Shown in pieces: positions 21,110 through 33,790 of a DNA stretch of 64,000 nucleotides. The notes below the pieces were generated by a model. It was not told the origin of the DNA. It saw nothing but the letters and a program-made list of their open reading frames with translations, and did no database searches. Source of the DNA: Phytoseiulus persimilis. Taxonomy: Eukaryota > Arthropoda > Arachnida > Mesostigmata > Phytoseiidae. Every line of letters begins with the position of its first letter. Within the stretch, counting starts at the first letter, position 1. Both the position numbers and the translations under genes were made by a program. The DNA lies in NCBI GenBank assembly GCA_037576195.1, contig JAQZDE010000081.1, positions 36,001 to 100,000 of the forward strand, in the 5' to 3' direction.

Positions 21110-23845
21110 TACAAGTTTACACTGAAACCGAATCACACCCACGCCTTCACTCTGCCGGGTGATCCTGGAGAGTCGACCCGGCCGAGCCAAAATTCGGTCG
21201 TGACTTCGCGACATCGTGCTCACCCGCTGTGCTCCCATGCGCGGGGAGTTCCGCCTTCGAGATAGGATCTCTCGTCCCGTAGAAGTTCATGTCAACCCTC
21301 AGTCTTCCGAGAGCAGAATGCTGTACTCGGCCTTAACACTGGCAAAACCACTTCCTCCCCCTCCTCCTAGATTTGAGCGCCTCGCTTGAACGCCGTGGTA
21401 GAATATCGTTGTCGATCTGATTCGCACCTCAGCGCGAAATGAAGCCTTGAGTTCTTTTTGTGATGAACAAGGAGAATATTCTGGACGATTACCACCGCAT
21501 CGACGATCCGACGATCGAATCGTCTATGTACAGGTCCGGCTGGAAATCCATTGTCAGCTTCTCGCAAGAGACCATGCTTCATCATGCGTTCGAGACGGGT
21601 GGATCGAAATTTCTCTATCTGACAGGGCCTGAGAAATGAGTTCCGATTTCGTCTCTATCGGAGTAGTTCAGTCCTCATACATCCAATGTTTCGTCGAGCA
21701 GCTCCAAAGCTGTGCTTCCTCATAACGGCCTGACAGCCCGTCTGTACCATCAGAGAACATTTTGAGGATCAATCGCGCAAATGATTCGACAGATCTAGCG
21801 GAAGCCAGCTATAGCTGAAAACAAAGATGAGTCATTGGAGCATACCGCTGGAACATGTTCACGGATTCCCATGCAAGAGAAAGTTCTCGATTCCTGCTCA
21901 CCGCTCTGACGTGCCGGGATCGACATGCATGAGCAACCTCTGAGCTCTCGCTGAGTTCGAGCTCCTCGCGTGACCCCACTAGTTCGGGCCACACGCTTTC
22001 CTGGCGGCGAGGATCTTGTGTTCCAGTCGTCACTGGTTTCATGAACACGACCAGCAGTCTCAGATTTTCCTCAGCATGAATCGATGTCACGTTAGTCAAT
22101 CTCATTCACTCGATTCTCTCACTAGAAACGGCACGCCTCCATGCAGAATCAATTGGACTCCCGCAAACGCCGTAGCAAGTTCATGAATTCCGCAACAACG
22201 GGGTGTTCAGCGATTGCTCGCTCTCAACGAATCTATCTTCAGATCGAGCATGGGAGTTCTGCGCATCGGGAGAAAGTTTCCATGACTTGAATTACATATC
22301 GCCCCGCAAGGCTTGATCCTTCCCCAGCATTGCGACTCACGGATGGACTCCCGGAGTACGAGTAATTCATGATGACACGATTTTTTTTTCCATTCATCCA
22401 TCCTGCCTTTTTATTTACAAACTGTATTTACAGGCCATCGACTTCTGTTTTGATTGTGTTCACCAAGATGCTTGCGTGTTAATGTTAAATCGGTCTCTCT
22501 CTCTCTCGTTTGAATCTTCTTAGCTTCTTCCGTATTTCATATCCGCATTCACTCCCTATACTTTCCTTTAAGTCTGCATTGCTCCGAGGACACATCAAAC
22601 ACTCAGTGAACCACCTCGATTCTCTCAGTACGCTTACCTAAGTCGACAGGGTGAGAGCCATCAGACTCAGAAGACGGATAAGTTTGTTTTCTGTAGGTCA
22701 ACCAAGAGCTGAGCTTTCTCAAAGTTCTTAGCCGATCACCTGATGAAGTTTTTTCCAAGTTTCTCACAAGTACTCTTCCATCGATGATATCAAGTGATGT
22801 ATCCAGCGACGAAGCAATCAATTGGTCAACGGTCTCTCGATTCATGAGTCAATAATTCGTCCCAAACTTTCATTCGGGATATCGTAAACGTTGTATTCCA
22901 CTCGATACGACTCGGTCAATGATATCGCTCTCAACATGATCGTTAAATTTCGTGTTTTCTCGTTCTTTCACGGCTGCTGCCAGACCACAAGCCACCGGGC
23001 GTTAGGAAGAATGGGGCTCTCCGAGCCGCTGGCGGGAACATTGCAGACCCGCAGCAATGAAAGCCTCCGCGTGCCCGTCCCCTCAACGTACGCCTCAAGG
23101 GAAGGACTTCACCAAGCCGAGGTGATCCGTTGCTTCTCTACCCAGCGCCAACTACTCCCCCGACGTCGCCTCCCGACGTTTCAGAGAGTCTATGCCCAGT
23201 TAACAAATTGAGGAAACTTCACAAAATACTCGTCAGATGTTCCCTCCGTGCCCCGGTGTCTTCTGTCAAGTCTTCGATGCCCATATCTGATGAAGATTCG
23301 CAGTCGCTCGCTCGCGGCTTCCGCAACGCCGCTCGCCTGCTCGTTGTTTCCACAATGTTCCCGAGGAACGAAACAAAAAAAAGAAAAGCCTGCCGCTTAC
23401 AAACAAGCGTCTTTAAAAATGATGATATGCCTATCTACCTAAATGATACTTTGTCGTCCTATGGTCTGAGTGTTTCTACTAGCCGTTGATTGTTCTACAA
23501 AATGGTATATACGGTATATGTATATATATATCTTATGTATATTTGGGTACTCTGTGAATTGTTGTTGATGGGGATGTTGTTTGCAGTTTTCGCTGTTGAT
23601 GTAGAAGAGGATTCTACCACTGCCAATGTTGTCGTATCAAATGTTGTTGACGCCATTCTCGTCATCGTCGTATTCGTACTCCTTGCAAGCAATCAGCTAG
23701 CTGTAGCTGGACCACCAGGAGAGGTTTCGTCCGTTGGCCCGACAAAGCTACATGTGTACGCTAGAGTAATGATTGTAAATCAAATCATGTGCGCTGTTTA
23801 GGCAGCCCAGCGCCTCTTTCGACTCGGATTACTCGGGTTCTTGGT
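21110..23845. other. Stretch with no protein gene; possible E2F 3' UTR
   Basis: No convincing coding frame. It contains a CT microsatellite (22494-22507) and a TA-rich stretch (23515-23531). TTTATT at 22410-22415 is a minus-strand AATAAA. It is the first one seen downstream of the E2F stop, so the E2F transcript may carry a 3' UTR of about 1.4 kb. Confidence 0.4.
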
Positions 23846-26811
23846 TCACTGGAAAGACGCGAGATAGTCATCGAAAAGATCGGTGATGCCTTCGGCGTCG
23901 CCCAGAGTGAAATTGAAGTCCTCCTCTGTCAAGGCTGGCTGCAGATTGACGAATGGCGTCAGGAATCGAGAGACCATCTCGTCCGTTGGAGAACTGTGGC
24001 ACAAGAAAGAGAAAAACATACAGCACGTTAGCAATGCACAAGTTCAGACGGCGACACGCATGCAAGACGCTACAGTTCCCATTCTCTCTTCCATTCAGGA
24101 GTCGACTGATTGACGGAGGAAGCTCCAGGAAGCCCAGAGCGGGCTCCCATCCCAACGAACGGTTGAGATTCAAGCGTGCGTTTATTCGGTATCTTCTCCT
24201 ACTCCGAACAACCGACCACAGTACAGCGAATAGACTCCCATTGCTGAGCCCAAAAAGGTTAACATCTCAACTAGGGCGCGGAGTCAGTTGGCATTTATAC
24301 AGAGTCGCTCCAAAAAACTATAAACAACAATCATCCTTATGTACAACTCGTTCAGGCACAGATGGGCTGCTGATTCTCAGGTCAGGGTCCGTCAGTGAGA
24401 TCCAGATTCTGAGGAATCCGGCAGAGAACTAGAACGCGAGTCGCTCCGATTCGGGGAACTCTCGCATTCGTAGCTAGATTAAAGTATCCCAAGTGCAAGC
24501 GGGGCCATTCGAAAGATTATGATATAAGGCTCCTGACAACCCCTAGAGCGAGCCACACCGCAACATTTCACTCGTCCATGGAAGTCTCTAACTCTCATTA
24601 GCTGTGAGCGTTGCATGCGCGTGCCGATATCTTAACTACTTGACTTTCTTCATCACTTTCTTCGAAACTCACATTTGACCGGGTGCAGTGTCTCTGAACG
24701 CTAGAGGATCGTGGTCGTCGTCGAGGAACGTGGGCGCCGGAACTTCAGCTGTGAGAGAACTCGTCACTGAATGAACTACTCGAAGAGTGTTGACAAGAGA
24801 AGTCAACGGGTCACTCGATCCCCTCCCAACACTCTCGGGATGGGTGCGCCTGTGGAACTTACGTTCAGGTAACATCTCTTCAGGCACCGTGGATTCTTGG
24901 GCGTCCTCGGGAACGAACACTTCGATGGGACCTCGCTCGCTGTGTAAGAATACTTGGATTTTGTCAGCCACGTCCGGAACTTCGAGTTTCGTGTCCGGGG
25001 GAGCCTTGATGGCGATCACGTTCTGGTCCAATAACGATGGAATACTATGCATATCTGAGTATGTAACGTAGCCCCATTGTTTCCCTGGAAAGCATGAATG
25101 TGCATAAGTTCTCCAGTTGAGACAGTGAATTTTCGGTGGTGAGAGCTTCACCGGGGCCGAGGAACACTAGCAAGGCCATACCTTCACTCTCGGTTAGCTT
25201 TTCGAGCTCGCCGGTGGCTTTCTGTATGAGTGAATCTAGCAGAGACTCCTTGCGGTCCAGGTCCTGTAATCCGACGAGCAACGGATGATGAGAAAGATCT
25301 TGAAGAGAGCAATCGAGTACAGGGGACTCCTGTGGTTCGAGGGAGCGCACGATACGGATCAGCTTACCTTGATCTCGAGATCCAACTGAACACTTCTCGA
25401 CGAGCCTTCATCCATCGCTTTCCAACGGATGACGTTCTTCTGCTTCTTCTCAATGAGACCTATGCCTTCCAGCACGTTGGTAATGTCGTAGATACGCCTC
25501 TTCTGTACCGTTAAAGCTTCGCAAGCGTGGTTTAGGTCGACCAACTGCAATTCAAGCCCGCGTTTCGATCAGAAGAAACTCCAACCCCTCCATCAAAGTC
25601 ACCATCGTCTCACGGAGTCGCTTTGAGCGCCGCTGAGAGATCAACTCACCCCGTCCTGAGCCGAGCGTATCAGGTCGATGAACTTCCTCGTGAGTTTCCC
25701 TAGAGAGGTGTCGTTGCGACCTTCCTTCGGACTCAACGCAGGAATCATTACGCCACTCTGGAAAGAGACCCCCATGAAAGAACGCCGAACCCCCGAGCCT
25801 CGCTCGCGAGTCAGATCCCGAAGCGGCATCGCATCGCTCAAGCAGACCACGTATTCCATGACATGTTTACATGAGCTACCTTGGAAAAACGGATCAGCTG
25901 TAACTGAATGATAACAGGAGAAGCTTCAACCGAACTCACCTCTGGGGACTCATTTTTGGGAGCAATGAGTTTCATTCGTTTCGTTTGTACAACAGGCGAT
26001 GGCGTTTTAAACACGGAGGTACTGTGCTCCATGTCCAGACGCCGTTTCACCTGAAAGTTTTCAGATTCTTCGAATAAGCTCGTCTCCACCAAGCGTGCCA
26101 GCTACGACGCAGGCATTTTCCACCGTGCCACGAATTGCAATTCCTTGAACAGAGCTCCCAAACAGCCTGGTTCGTGTCATCTTCGAGAAAATAAGGGAGC
26201 ATCCCTCGGTTCTAGCGTTCAGGCCGTGAACGACGGCGGCCGGACGGATGGATCGACGGACGGACAGATGGACCGAGCCAGTTGGGAACCGGTCTGAGCG
26301 AGAATAATTTTCACTGCATTTTCCGACAGGTTTTACTAATCAGCAAGAGGGAACGTTGCATCACTGTTTGAAACACCAGCCGAGGATTGTCACCATGACC
26401 GGATCTGTTCTCGGAAGGGGGTCGGTACAGCTATGGTTTCAGCGTACATGTCAATACCTTGATGGTCACTCAAAACGTATGTCCATGTGACCACAACACC
26501 CAGAGCAGTTTCCTAGAGCTCGCGACAGCAGCCAAACAGTTGGATTGTGCTGCTGTTCGTAACGATGGAGCGAAATGGTTGGAAGCAGTCGGCTTGCTCC
26601 CGACCAAGACCAAGCTGACCGTCATTTGGCATCGAGCGAACCGAGACGAAATTCTCTCACGAACCTGGTTGCGTTGTTGAGGCTTAGGTAGTGGAGGTCG
26701 GTTGGAGTCCGCGAAGGGTCCTCCCGGAGCCTCAACTTTGGGTGTCGGCGTACTGTACTCATCATAGTTCATGAACAACGTTGCTCTAGTCTGCTCCGAG
26801 AAATTCATCAT
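23846..26811 (-). CDS. E2F: E2F-family transcription factor
   Basis: Binds DNA with a DP partner and is held in check by pRb-family pocket proteins to control S-phase genes. Eight exons join in phase: 26811-26665, 26050-25940, 25757-25650, 25544-25368, 25263-25182, 25084-24863, 24748-24673 and 23993-23846, giving 356 aa. A cyclin-A-type motif KRRLDME sits at 51-57. The winged-helix domain is at about 95-170, with [16 protein letters not shown] and [21 protein letters not shown]. The dimerisation and marked-box region (about 180-285) includes [23 protein letters not shown] and GPIEVF. The pocket-protein-binding C-terminus reads [13 protein letters not shown] at about 340-352. KRRLDxE is typical of E2F1-3, whereas LIEKK after the DNA helix is E2F4/5-like, so orthology to one vertebrate subtype is not assigned. 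An E2F consensus site lies about 230 nt upstream of the ATG. Confidence 0.95.
26240..26275. repeat. GGAC-type degenerate microsatellite
   Basis: Imperfect tandem copies of CGGACGGATGGAT-like units within the first intron of the E2F gene. Confidence 0.5.
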
Positions 26812-27034
26812 CGGACGAAGAAGAGAGTTTTTTTCACGAACGCGTCTCCGGTTGGGTTCGAGGTGGCGCTAGGCCGAAACTAGCAGGACTCAGCTATCGA
26901 TGGACATCCACTTCAACACATTTGGACAACGATTTGACGCCCGATGGCTTGGATGAAATTCCAACCCGCGACCGATACAACAACTGACCAGCTAGCAGAC
27001 AAGTTCCTGCTAAAGCAGTGACGAGTTGCTCAAA

Positions 27035-27043
27035 GGCGGGAAA
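27035..27043 (-). promoter_or_regulatory. E2F consensus binding site upstream of the E2F gene
   Basis: GGCGGGAAA on the plus strand is TTTCCCGCC on the minus strand and fits TTTSSCGC exactly. It lies 224 nt upstream of the E2F start codon. A one-mismatch relative, TTGCCCGCC on the minus strand, lies near 27112-27121. The positions suit autoregulation, which is known for animal E2F genes; occupancy is not shown by sequence. Confidence 0.5.
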
Positions 27044-27158
27044 GTCAAAAGGAGCTCGCCGATTGGCCGGCACGCGAGTTTTCGTCTGCTAAGGGAGTTC
27101 CCTTTCTTAGTGGCGGGCAACCGCTCTATCGATGTGAGAGAAGAGCTAGGTCTACCGA

Positions 27159-27198
27159 CTGCTGCTGCTGCTGGCTGCCTGCCTGCCTGTCTGACTGC
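27159..27198. repeat. GCT/GCCT microsatellite
   Basis: GCT triplets passing into GCCT tetranucleotides, in the upstream region of the E2F gene. Confidence 0.6.
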
Positions 27199-27306
27199 CG
27201 GCCTGACTGCTGCCTACTAGCGCTCCGAGCTGGCCAGCCAACAAACGGCTCAGCGATCAAACGAACCAAAGAGCACCAGCCGCTTTAACTTGGGGGACCC
27301 CCGTAC

Positions 27307-27333
27307 TCGTCGTCGTCGTCGCTGTCGTCGTCG
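27307..27333. repeat. CGT trinucleotide microsatellite
   Basis: About nine near-perfect CGT copies, upstream of the E2F gene. Confidence 0.6.
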
Positions 27334-28505
27334 CCGCACTCCTCACCACCGCCATCGGCATGAGCAGCAACTGCTGTATGGATGGACGCCCCAGAGAATG
27401 CAGCGTTTCGCCCTCAACAATACCCGCCGAACTATGTCGTTGTAGAGCGACGAACCAGACGAGCTCGGTGCGCGACTAAAAAACCATTCCTACCCAGCCT
27501 TGATCAGCGGTTAACTTGGCCAACTCACTAATGCCGGGGCCGCCGCTGCCGCAGGCCTGTCAGTGGAATGAATTCGCGACAGGTCGAGTTTGTCGTTGTG
27601 AGCAACAACCGTGGATGGACTGAGGAGTATTATCCCCTCTCATAACGAGGGATTCGCTCATCATGACCGTTGTGCTCCAGAATGCCGACCAGAGTTTCCA
27701 TCAAAATCCACGAGACGTCCGCGGATTCTACGGATCCATTCACGCTAACCCGCATGCTCGCTGACTCCGAGCTCGCCTAAACTCCACGGCACCCAAGCTT
27801 TTGGGGTAGGGGCGGGGATAGGGTGGGGGTGGGCTTCCTCCCAGTGGAGAGTAATTCCGTGGATGGCTCTCTCGTCTTGCAGTGGATGACGTTACAGGTC
27901 CTCAAGGTCGCTGGGTGACCATTCCCATCATGGAACGCTGCAGTCCTTTAGTCGGACTCCCCGTTGTCGAAGTCCTGGTCGTCGTCGTTAAAGAGACGAT
28001 TCCCAGAAGAGGGCTGAAACCGACTGAACAACGGATCTTGAGAGAATTTTGGCCGATGCCCGAGCCGGAGCTTGACGGACCTGGGCGTTGCTGAATCCGA
28101 ACTGCCCCAAGCTCACAACGGTTCTCCAGCGGGGACCAGAAAGATCAACCAGTTAATGCTTGGAAGGGTTGAGTGGCTAGCGCCTCTTCGCTTTACCTAC
28201 TTCGCGACTTCATGAAGAATGCAGCTGTCACAGAAATGCTCGTCGCTGGTCCTCTGCACGACGGACGTAATGCACGGCGCGTTGGATGGCTTCCGCCGGC
28301 TTCATGGCGATTCTCCCGCGTGTAGGATGGAGTCACTGATTTTTCTGGCCGTTCGGCCTTCAGGTGAAGCGGAAGAGGGCCAGTGTACCCGATCGTCTTC
28401 CCAAGCTCTCGCCGTTCGATGAGCCCCGACTCCCCTCGAGACGTCTCGGGCAGTCAGGGCATGCAGAGCCCCGGGGGCGGTCGATTTCCGAGGTTTCGAC
28501 GATGC

Positions 28506-31500
28506 CTATGGGCCGTACATTCTTAGCGTGAGATCTTTCGAAACCACTCTCAAGTCAGTGAGTTCAACTGAGACGACTCGAACGCTATAGAGTGGCAGCG
28601 TCTCTGAGTTCGGGGCAATCCTTTCCAAGCAAATGATTCTCGTTTCAAGGGAGAGCCATGAACGAACATGAATCACGTCAACCCACTCCACTCCTTCGGA
28701 ACGAATTTGGGGAAGAGCTGGGAGTCCGAAGAACGCTCGGAAGTGTTCCAAGGGCACAATACTTCCTCGTTCAGTCGGTGAGAAAAACCGAAACTACGCA
28801 CCCTGCCGCGGAAGAGAAGCAGATCGTAATTGCGGGTCGGAGCTCAACTCGAACGAAAAGGCGGAGAGGAAATCGCACAGGGACACCGGCATTTCAATCT
28901 TCGATGGAACTGCGGCGAGCTGATGCACGATTGTTAAAATGCGATTGCCGCAAGGAACTCGGAGGGAATCAGTTATCTCTGAACCGCTCCCGAACAAACC
29001 CATCGTGTTCACTTGATCCAGAGCCAGAGCTGCCGCCTTGAGCCTGATGAAGCTGCCGGAGGACTACGGACGGCTCCTGTTTCAAGCATCAGATGTGCAC
29101 CGTGGAGGTGAGAACTGCATCTGGCAAGAAGCGGCTCCCGGCTAAGGCGTCACGGCATGAGGCTCCGCAAGCGAGAATTCGAGCATAGTTTTGGAGATCA
29201 TCATGGATTAATTTACATGATTTACTGAATTCAACAAACTCTCCATATAGATAAAAACAAAGTCATCCAGAAGACGTTCTCGTTCTTCGTTCAGCTTGGT
29301 AGCGATCGTGTCCTCTCAGCAACCGAGATCATCGCTGTGTCACAGATTCCCTGTGGATGAGATGCTCACAGAGAAACTAAAGACTGAACGAGGAGCGCCC
29401 CAGAGTGAGTTCCAATGGTTCATCGGAGGACAGAAGATCGTCCCCATGATTCTGTCTCTGGATTTGGTGACGAGCATCGGGTTCTCGACATTCAAGTCTG
29501 TTGCAATTCGCGCCCTAAAAGCATCCTTGGAACAAATGTTGCGCTTATTCATCGTGCTCGCAAGATCGCATACACGAGCGTATCAAGGTATGGTATGCCA
29601 CTGGTAAGCGGCCGACCTGTTGACCGCCATCATCGGCTCACAGAACGACCTATGAGACAAGCAGTGACGCCCACTAATAAGGGAGAACTCATCCGAGCTT
29701 GTGCCTGCCTGGGTCTCCGCAAAAGCGCCGTTCGTCTCTGTTCTCAGGATGACTGACAGAAATTCCTCCAACGAAAGGTCGAAAAAACATATTGACAGTG
29801 ACTTGCTGGAGGGAATGAAATTTGAGCGCACGCAAGAACAGCTCGCTACACGGCAATCGAATCCCTCGCAGAATACGGAGGGCTGATCAGTGTCAATGAC
29901 ACCAAGTTCCTCAGCTAACTGGCTGAGAGAAGGCTGGGTGAGGTTTGCTCGCTCGAGGTCTTGACTGAAAGAATCGTTGAAAGATTCTTGGCACGCCGCC
30001 TGACGCCCTTCGCTCCAAGGTAGGAGGCACATCACAGGATGATCGTGCGCGCAGAGACGACTCTTATGACATGCCCGGGGCGCTCACACTGATATTGGCT
30101 GAAGTATCGGGAGTGAAAGTGAGAAACGACGTGCAAGAAGTGGAGAGAGGAATATTCAGTTCTCGGATGAGGCTTGCGCCAGATTGTTGGAGAAGTGCTC
30201 CGAGGGGGTCGAAACGGATTCTGAGGACTCAAAGGAGATGCGGTTGGTAGAAGACGTAGATCTGCAAGGAGCCTCCAGAATGCTTTGTTCCTCCATTTGG
30301 GGGAGCTACCAACGCAATGAATCTACTGCCCGCAAAATCACCGCACAGATCAATCGGCGCTTTCTGCGCATGATGTCCATGAACTGTGAAAATCCGCCGT
30401 ACTGGGAATCCAGATCGCCCGCAAAGGGCGACACATCACAGGTCGTCCAGGATCGTGAAATCTCCAACTGAGTTGTGCTTTTCCTCCATTCTGGGGACTT
30501 TTCCGCAAGGAAACTTGGACGATGACTGGATATGCACTAATCCCCCGTGCATGGTCCGGATTGCTCCGCTTTGCACCGTTTGCGAGCGGAACCCATAGAC
30601 CCAGGGGTCCTCGCACTTTAAGCCTCCGGTGCCCACGGCGTCGCGACATGAGCTATTCGCGCGATTGGGGTAGGGTTCGTCGGACTCATCGAGCTGAGCA
30701 GCGCGAGCAGCTTCCTTCATACACAAAGGTGTTGAGGGCCAGGCCTAACATCCGTTCGAAGCGGCCTGACTACACTTGCTCAGCGCTCTGGGCATACTTC
30801 CGAGACACCCGCGTGCATCGGTAAGAGCGTTTCGGCCGAATTTCCACCGCCAGCTCTCTTCCTGGCGTACTGCCTCGGAAAAGAAAAACTATGTGATCTC
30901 TCATTTGGACCGTCGAGTAACTCGACAACCTGTATTCCGGGCTGTGTATTCCGACGGGTTGAGCAGGTGGATAACCAAAACGCAGCCATTCAAGCGGCTC
31001 GGACGTCGGCTCGTTCAGTTTCGAGTGGTTGCGACCATTTGAATCGGAAAAAACAACCATGATTCGCCGTAAGCGTCGAAGAAGCGGAACGCCGTATCTG
31101 GCCATTCAGTTCTAACTTTGAATCAGTGAGCTTGCTAGCGATCCACTCAGTCAACCGACGGACCGGCCGAGCAAGCACACAACCAACGAACCGACCATCC
31201 AGCTATCCACCATCAGTGAGTCTGGCTGAACAAGGTCGCGAATATCGAGCAAGCCGGTCGGCCGGTCTGTCGACGGGGCGACTTGATTCTGAGAGACCAG
31301 ATTCCCCGAAGGTTTAGTTCGTAATTCGTGCTCCCAAGAGACGCACCTCCTTGAGCGAGCCGTCCGTACTAGGTGTCTCGACACAGGTCAAAAGATCTGC
31401 TGCGACGAAGTCTGTCATTCTCGGCAATACCTCAATGGTAGTGAAGAAAGTGACCCTCCGAGAAGCCGGGATCCAAGCCGACGCGAGACCTCAATGAAGG

Positions 31501-32634
31501 CTCGGTCCGCATCCTAAAACAAATCAAACTGCACCGGCTGGAATGACGGCATCTCGGGAAGAAGTGAGCTAGGCACCGAGGAGCACGCGGGTCTCCGATG
31601 AGTTGTTAACCTGCGTCGGGAACCGAGGGAACGCCCAGATTGAGGAGAATCTTCCCGGAAGCCCCCAGAATTTTCCGAAAGGGAGAAAATGTGAACAACG
31701 CAGGGAACGGAACTCATCCTGTTCCAAACGATTAATGCAATTCGATTGGAGCGCATCGGGAGAAAGTTCATTCCGAAGCTTTGAGCGAAGCGGAGTCTGC
31801 CCTGATCCACGGATGAATACGTCGTTGATCATGTCTGATGGCTTCCAGCGGGCTCAAATGGGCGGAAAGTTCCGTGTGCGACTCGCGAGTCATCTGAGAC
31901 ACCTGGTTTCATTGATTCCACCGTACATGCTGAAGCGAGGCGTGAACACCGGGAAGGCAGCATGTGACGCGTTTCGTTAGGGTGCTTCGGGTCAAGTGAA
32001 AGAACAAAGGAGAGAGAAGATAGGCAGCGTTGGCCAGGTTAACTTCTGGGATTGAAGTGTTTGCGGCTGCTCGGGGGGTTCCGACCGTCAACCGGAGCTG
32101 CACTATCTGCTTTTATACGCTTGTCGTTGAGGGAAGCTTGAGGGCCGCCCTGTTCATGTTCAAGGGAAACCTCCATTGAAATTGCGGCGAATATTCCTCA
32201 TGTGTGCAATCGGTTTGGATCCATACGTTAATCGATCAAGAATGCACAAACTTCATCCATAACCAACGAGGTGGCCCAATCAAGCTTCGTTTTCATCCTC
32301 CGTGCTCTTATCTGGCCGCGGTGTGTTCAGGTATATCTGCACTTCCATGATTCAGTGGAGCAGCAGAGCAGTGAACAGTCGCACCTCAAAGTCAGCTCGT
32401 ACACTTGGAAGCGCGAGCTGAGCAAATGCGAAAGGGAGCGCGGCAGATGTTTATCCGCCTGTTGCCTTTGTTGAAAACCTGTCCTTCGCTCGAGTTCGTT
32501 GACAGTACGCTATCCGGGCAGCCTGCACGAATTCCGAGCTGATTCGGCTCCGTGAAGCCTTCCGTAACACCTTCAGGATCAGATTGACCGGAACTTGATT
32601 CGAGATTGAGTGCTTCATCAAATTCATCTGACAT
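28506..32634 (-). other. Possible diverged multi-exon gene, not resolved
   Basis: Several minus-strand open stretches in this 4-kb interval look more protein-like than chance. From 5' to 3': 32634-32480 starts MSDEFDEALNLESSSGQ and ends at a possible donor; 31105-30900 has EWLRFGYPPAQPVG; 30726-30436 has KCEDPWVYGF and ends SVGDFTILDDL; 30015-29900 has SFSQDLERANLTQPSLSQLAEELG after a good acceptor (ttctttcag). They are acidic and Ser-rich, but exon phases could not be chained and no family was recognised. They may belong to one fast-evolving gene, to several, or be chance frames. Confidence 0.25.
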
Positions 32635-32883
32635 TCAGTACGCTCCATTTGTGGAATCGTTGGAGAGCTTGAATCCCCCGCGATGAGAGCTTTGAGATCT
32701 GCGCAGCTTTGGTGCCCAGGGCTCTGTCCCGCCCGGGTTGCGGTGAAGATATTAGAAACAAGCTAAAGAAGCTCCCGTCGCTTCTCAGGGCGTGCGGAGA
32801 AGGCTTCCAGGCCATCGAGCAACGCTCTCGACTGCCGCTCTGAGTCACTTCTGCGGCGCCGCCTAATCAGAGCAGATAACGAT

Positions 32884-33528
32884 TTGCTTGCAGCAAGTTC
32901 CCAGATGGATAGCATGCAAGGCGGCACCAGTTGTTGGAGATCGTCTGAGTTCGCTGGACCATCGCTCGATAATCACTCAGGACACGATGCACTTCAGCAG
33001 TCCCTCACGGAACGCTTTTCGGAGATGAGCGGCACTCAAAACTATCTTGCCTATCGCATTGAGTCAGTTGTTTTCTTCTTTAGCGACGAGAGGGATGCCA
33101 TCATTCGAATATTACACGATGCAGACCGTGACGCCGGTGAGATAAACGACGGTACAAACGGTGTGCTACACGATCGAACGCTGCAGGCTCAGAAGCTCAG
33201 CACGAAGAACTCGCCGGACTTTTTCGAAGAACGTTTGATTCTCATGTCGAGATTCAGATTAAGGAAACTCAGTCGACAGCTGCATGGATCACCGACGCTT
33301 TCCGCAGGGAGCGTCCTCGCGGACGGATTTCAGACTCGCAGTGACTCCTCTGTGCGTGACTCCTTTCCACCCTACGGTACTTCGAAGTGGTCAGATGAAT
33401 TCGAGATCGGTGTAAGGAGTACCGCAAGAATCCCTAGAATGCACAATAACAGATCGTTCAACGCTGGCGCAGAATATCAACATTCCGAACACATCATGTG
33501 GTGCACCGAGTGGTGCCACAAGCTGTGA
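32884..33528 (+). CDS. Hypothetical protein, 214-codon open frame
   Basis: A single uninterrupted frame of 214 codons, longer than expected by chance at this base composition, with no competing long frame on the other strand. The product is hydrophilic and polar, with no signal peptide, membrane helix or recognised motif; it has a charged middle (DERDAIIRIL, DADRDAGEIND) and a Ser/Arg-rich second half. No splice sites or poly(A) signal clearly frame it. It may be a lineage-specific gene, part of a larger gene, or a fortuitous frame. Confidence 0.3.
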   Translation: MLAASSQMDSMQGGTSCWRSSEFAGPSLDNHSGHDALQQSLTERFSEMSGTQNYLAYRIESVVFFFSDERDAIIRILHDADRDAGEINDGTNGVLHDRTLQAQKLSTKNSPDFFEERLILMSRFRLRKLSRQLHGSPTLSAGSVLADGFQTRSDSSVRDSFPPYGTSKWSDEFEIGVRSTARIPRMHNNRSFNAGAEYQHSEHIMWCTEWCHKL

Positions 33529-33790
33529 TAATATTTAAAGGTGCGAAAGGTGACCGAAGATACTGTCGCGAAGCAGGATCTTTGAACCCGTGTTAAAACT
33601 GACTCGAACGCCCTTGGCTTTGACAATGGGAAGGATGCGCGAGCTTTCGGCGAACGCCAAAAGTGAAATCAGCTCACGTTTCAAGAATGAAATGGGAGTC
33701 ACAACAAGAGTTACGAGGCCTCGGCTTCGAGATGTTGAAACAGATCCAAGAGGGAGGGAAACAATAAAATTTCGATGGCTTCACCTCTAG

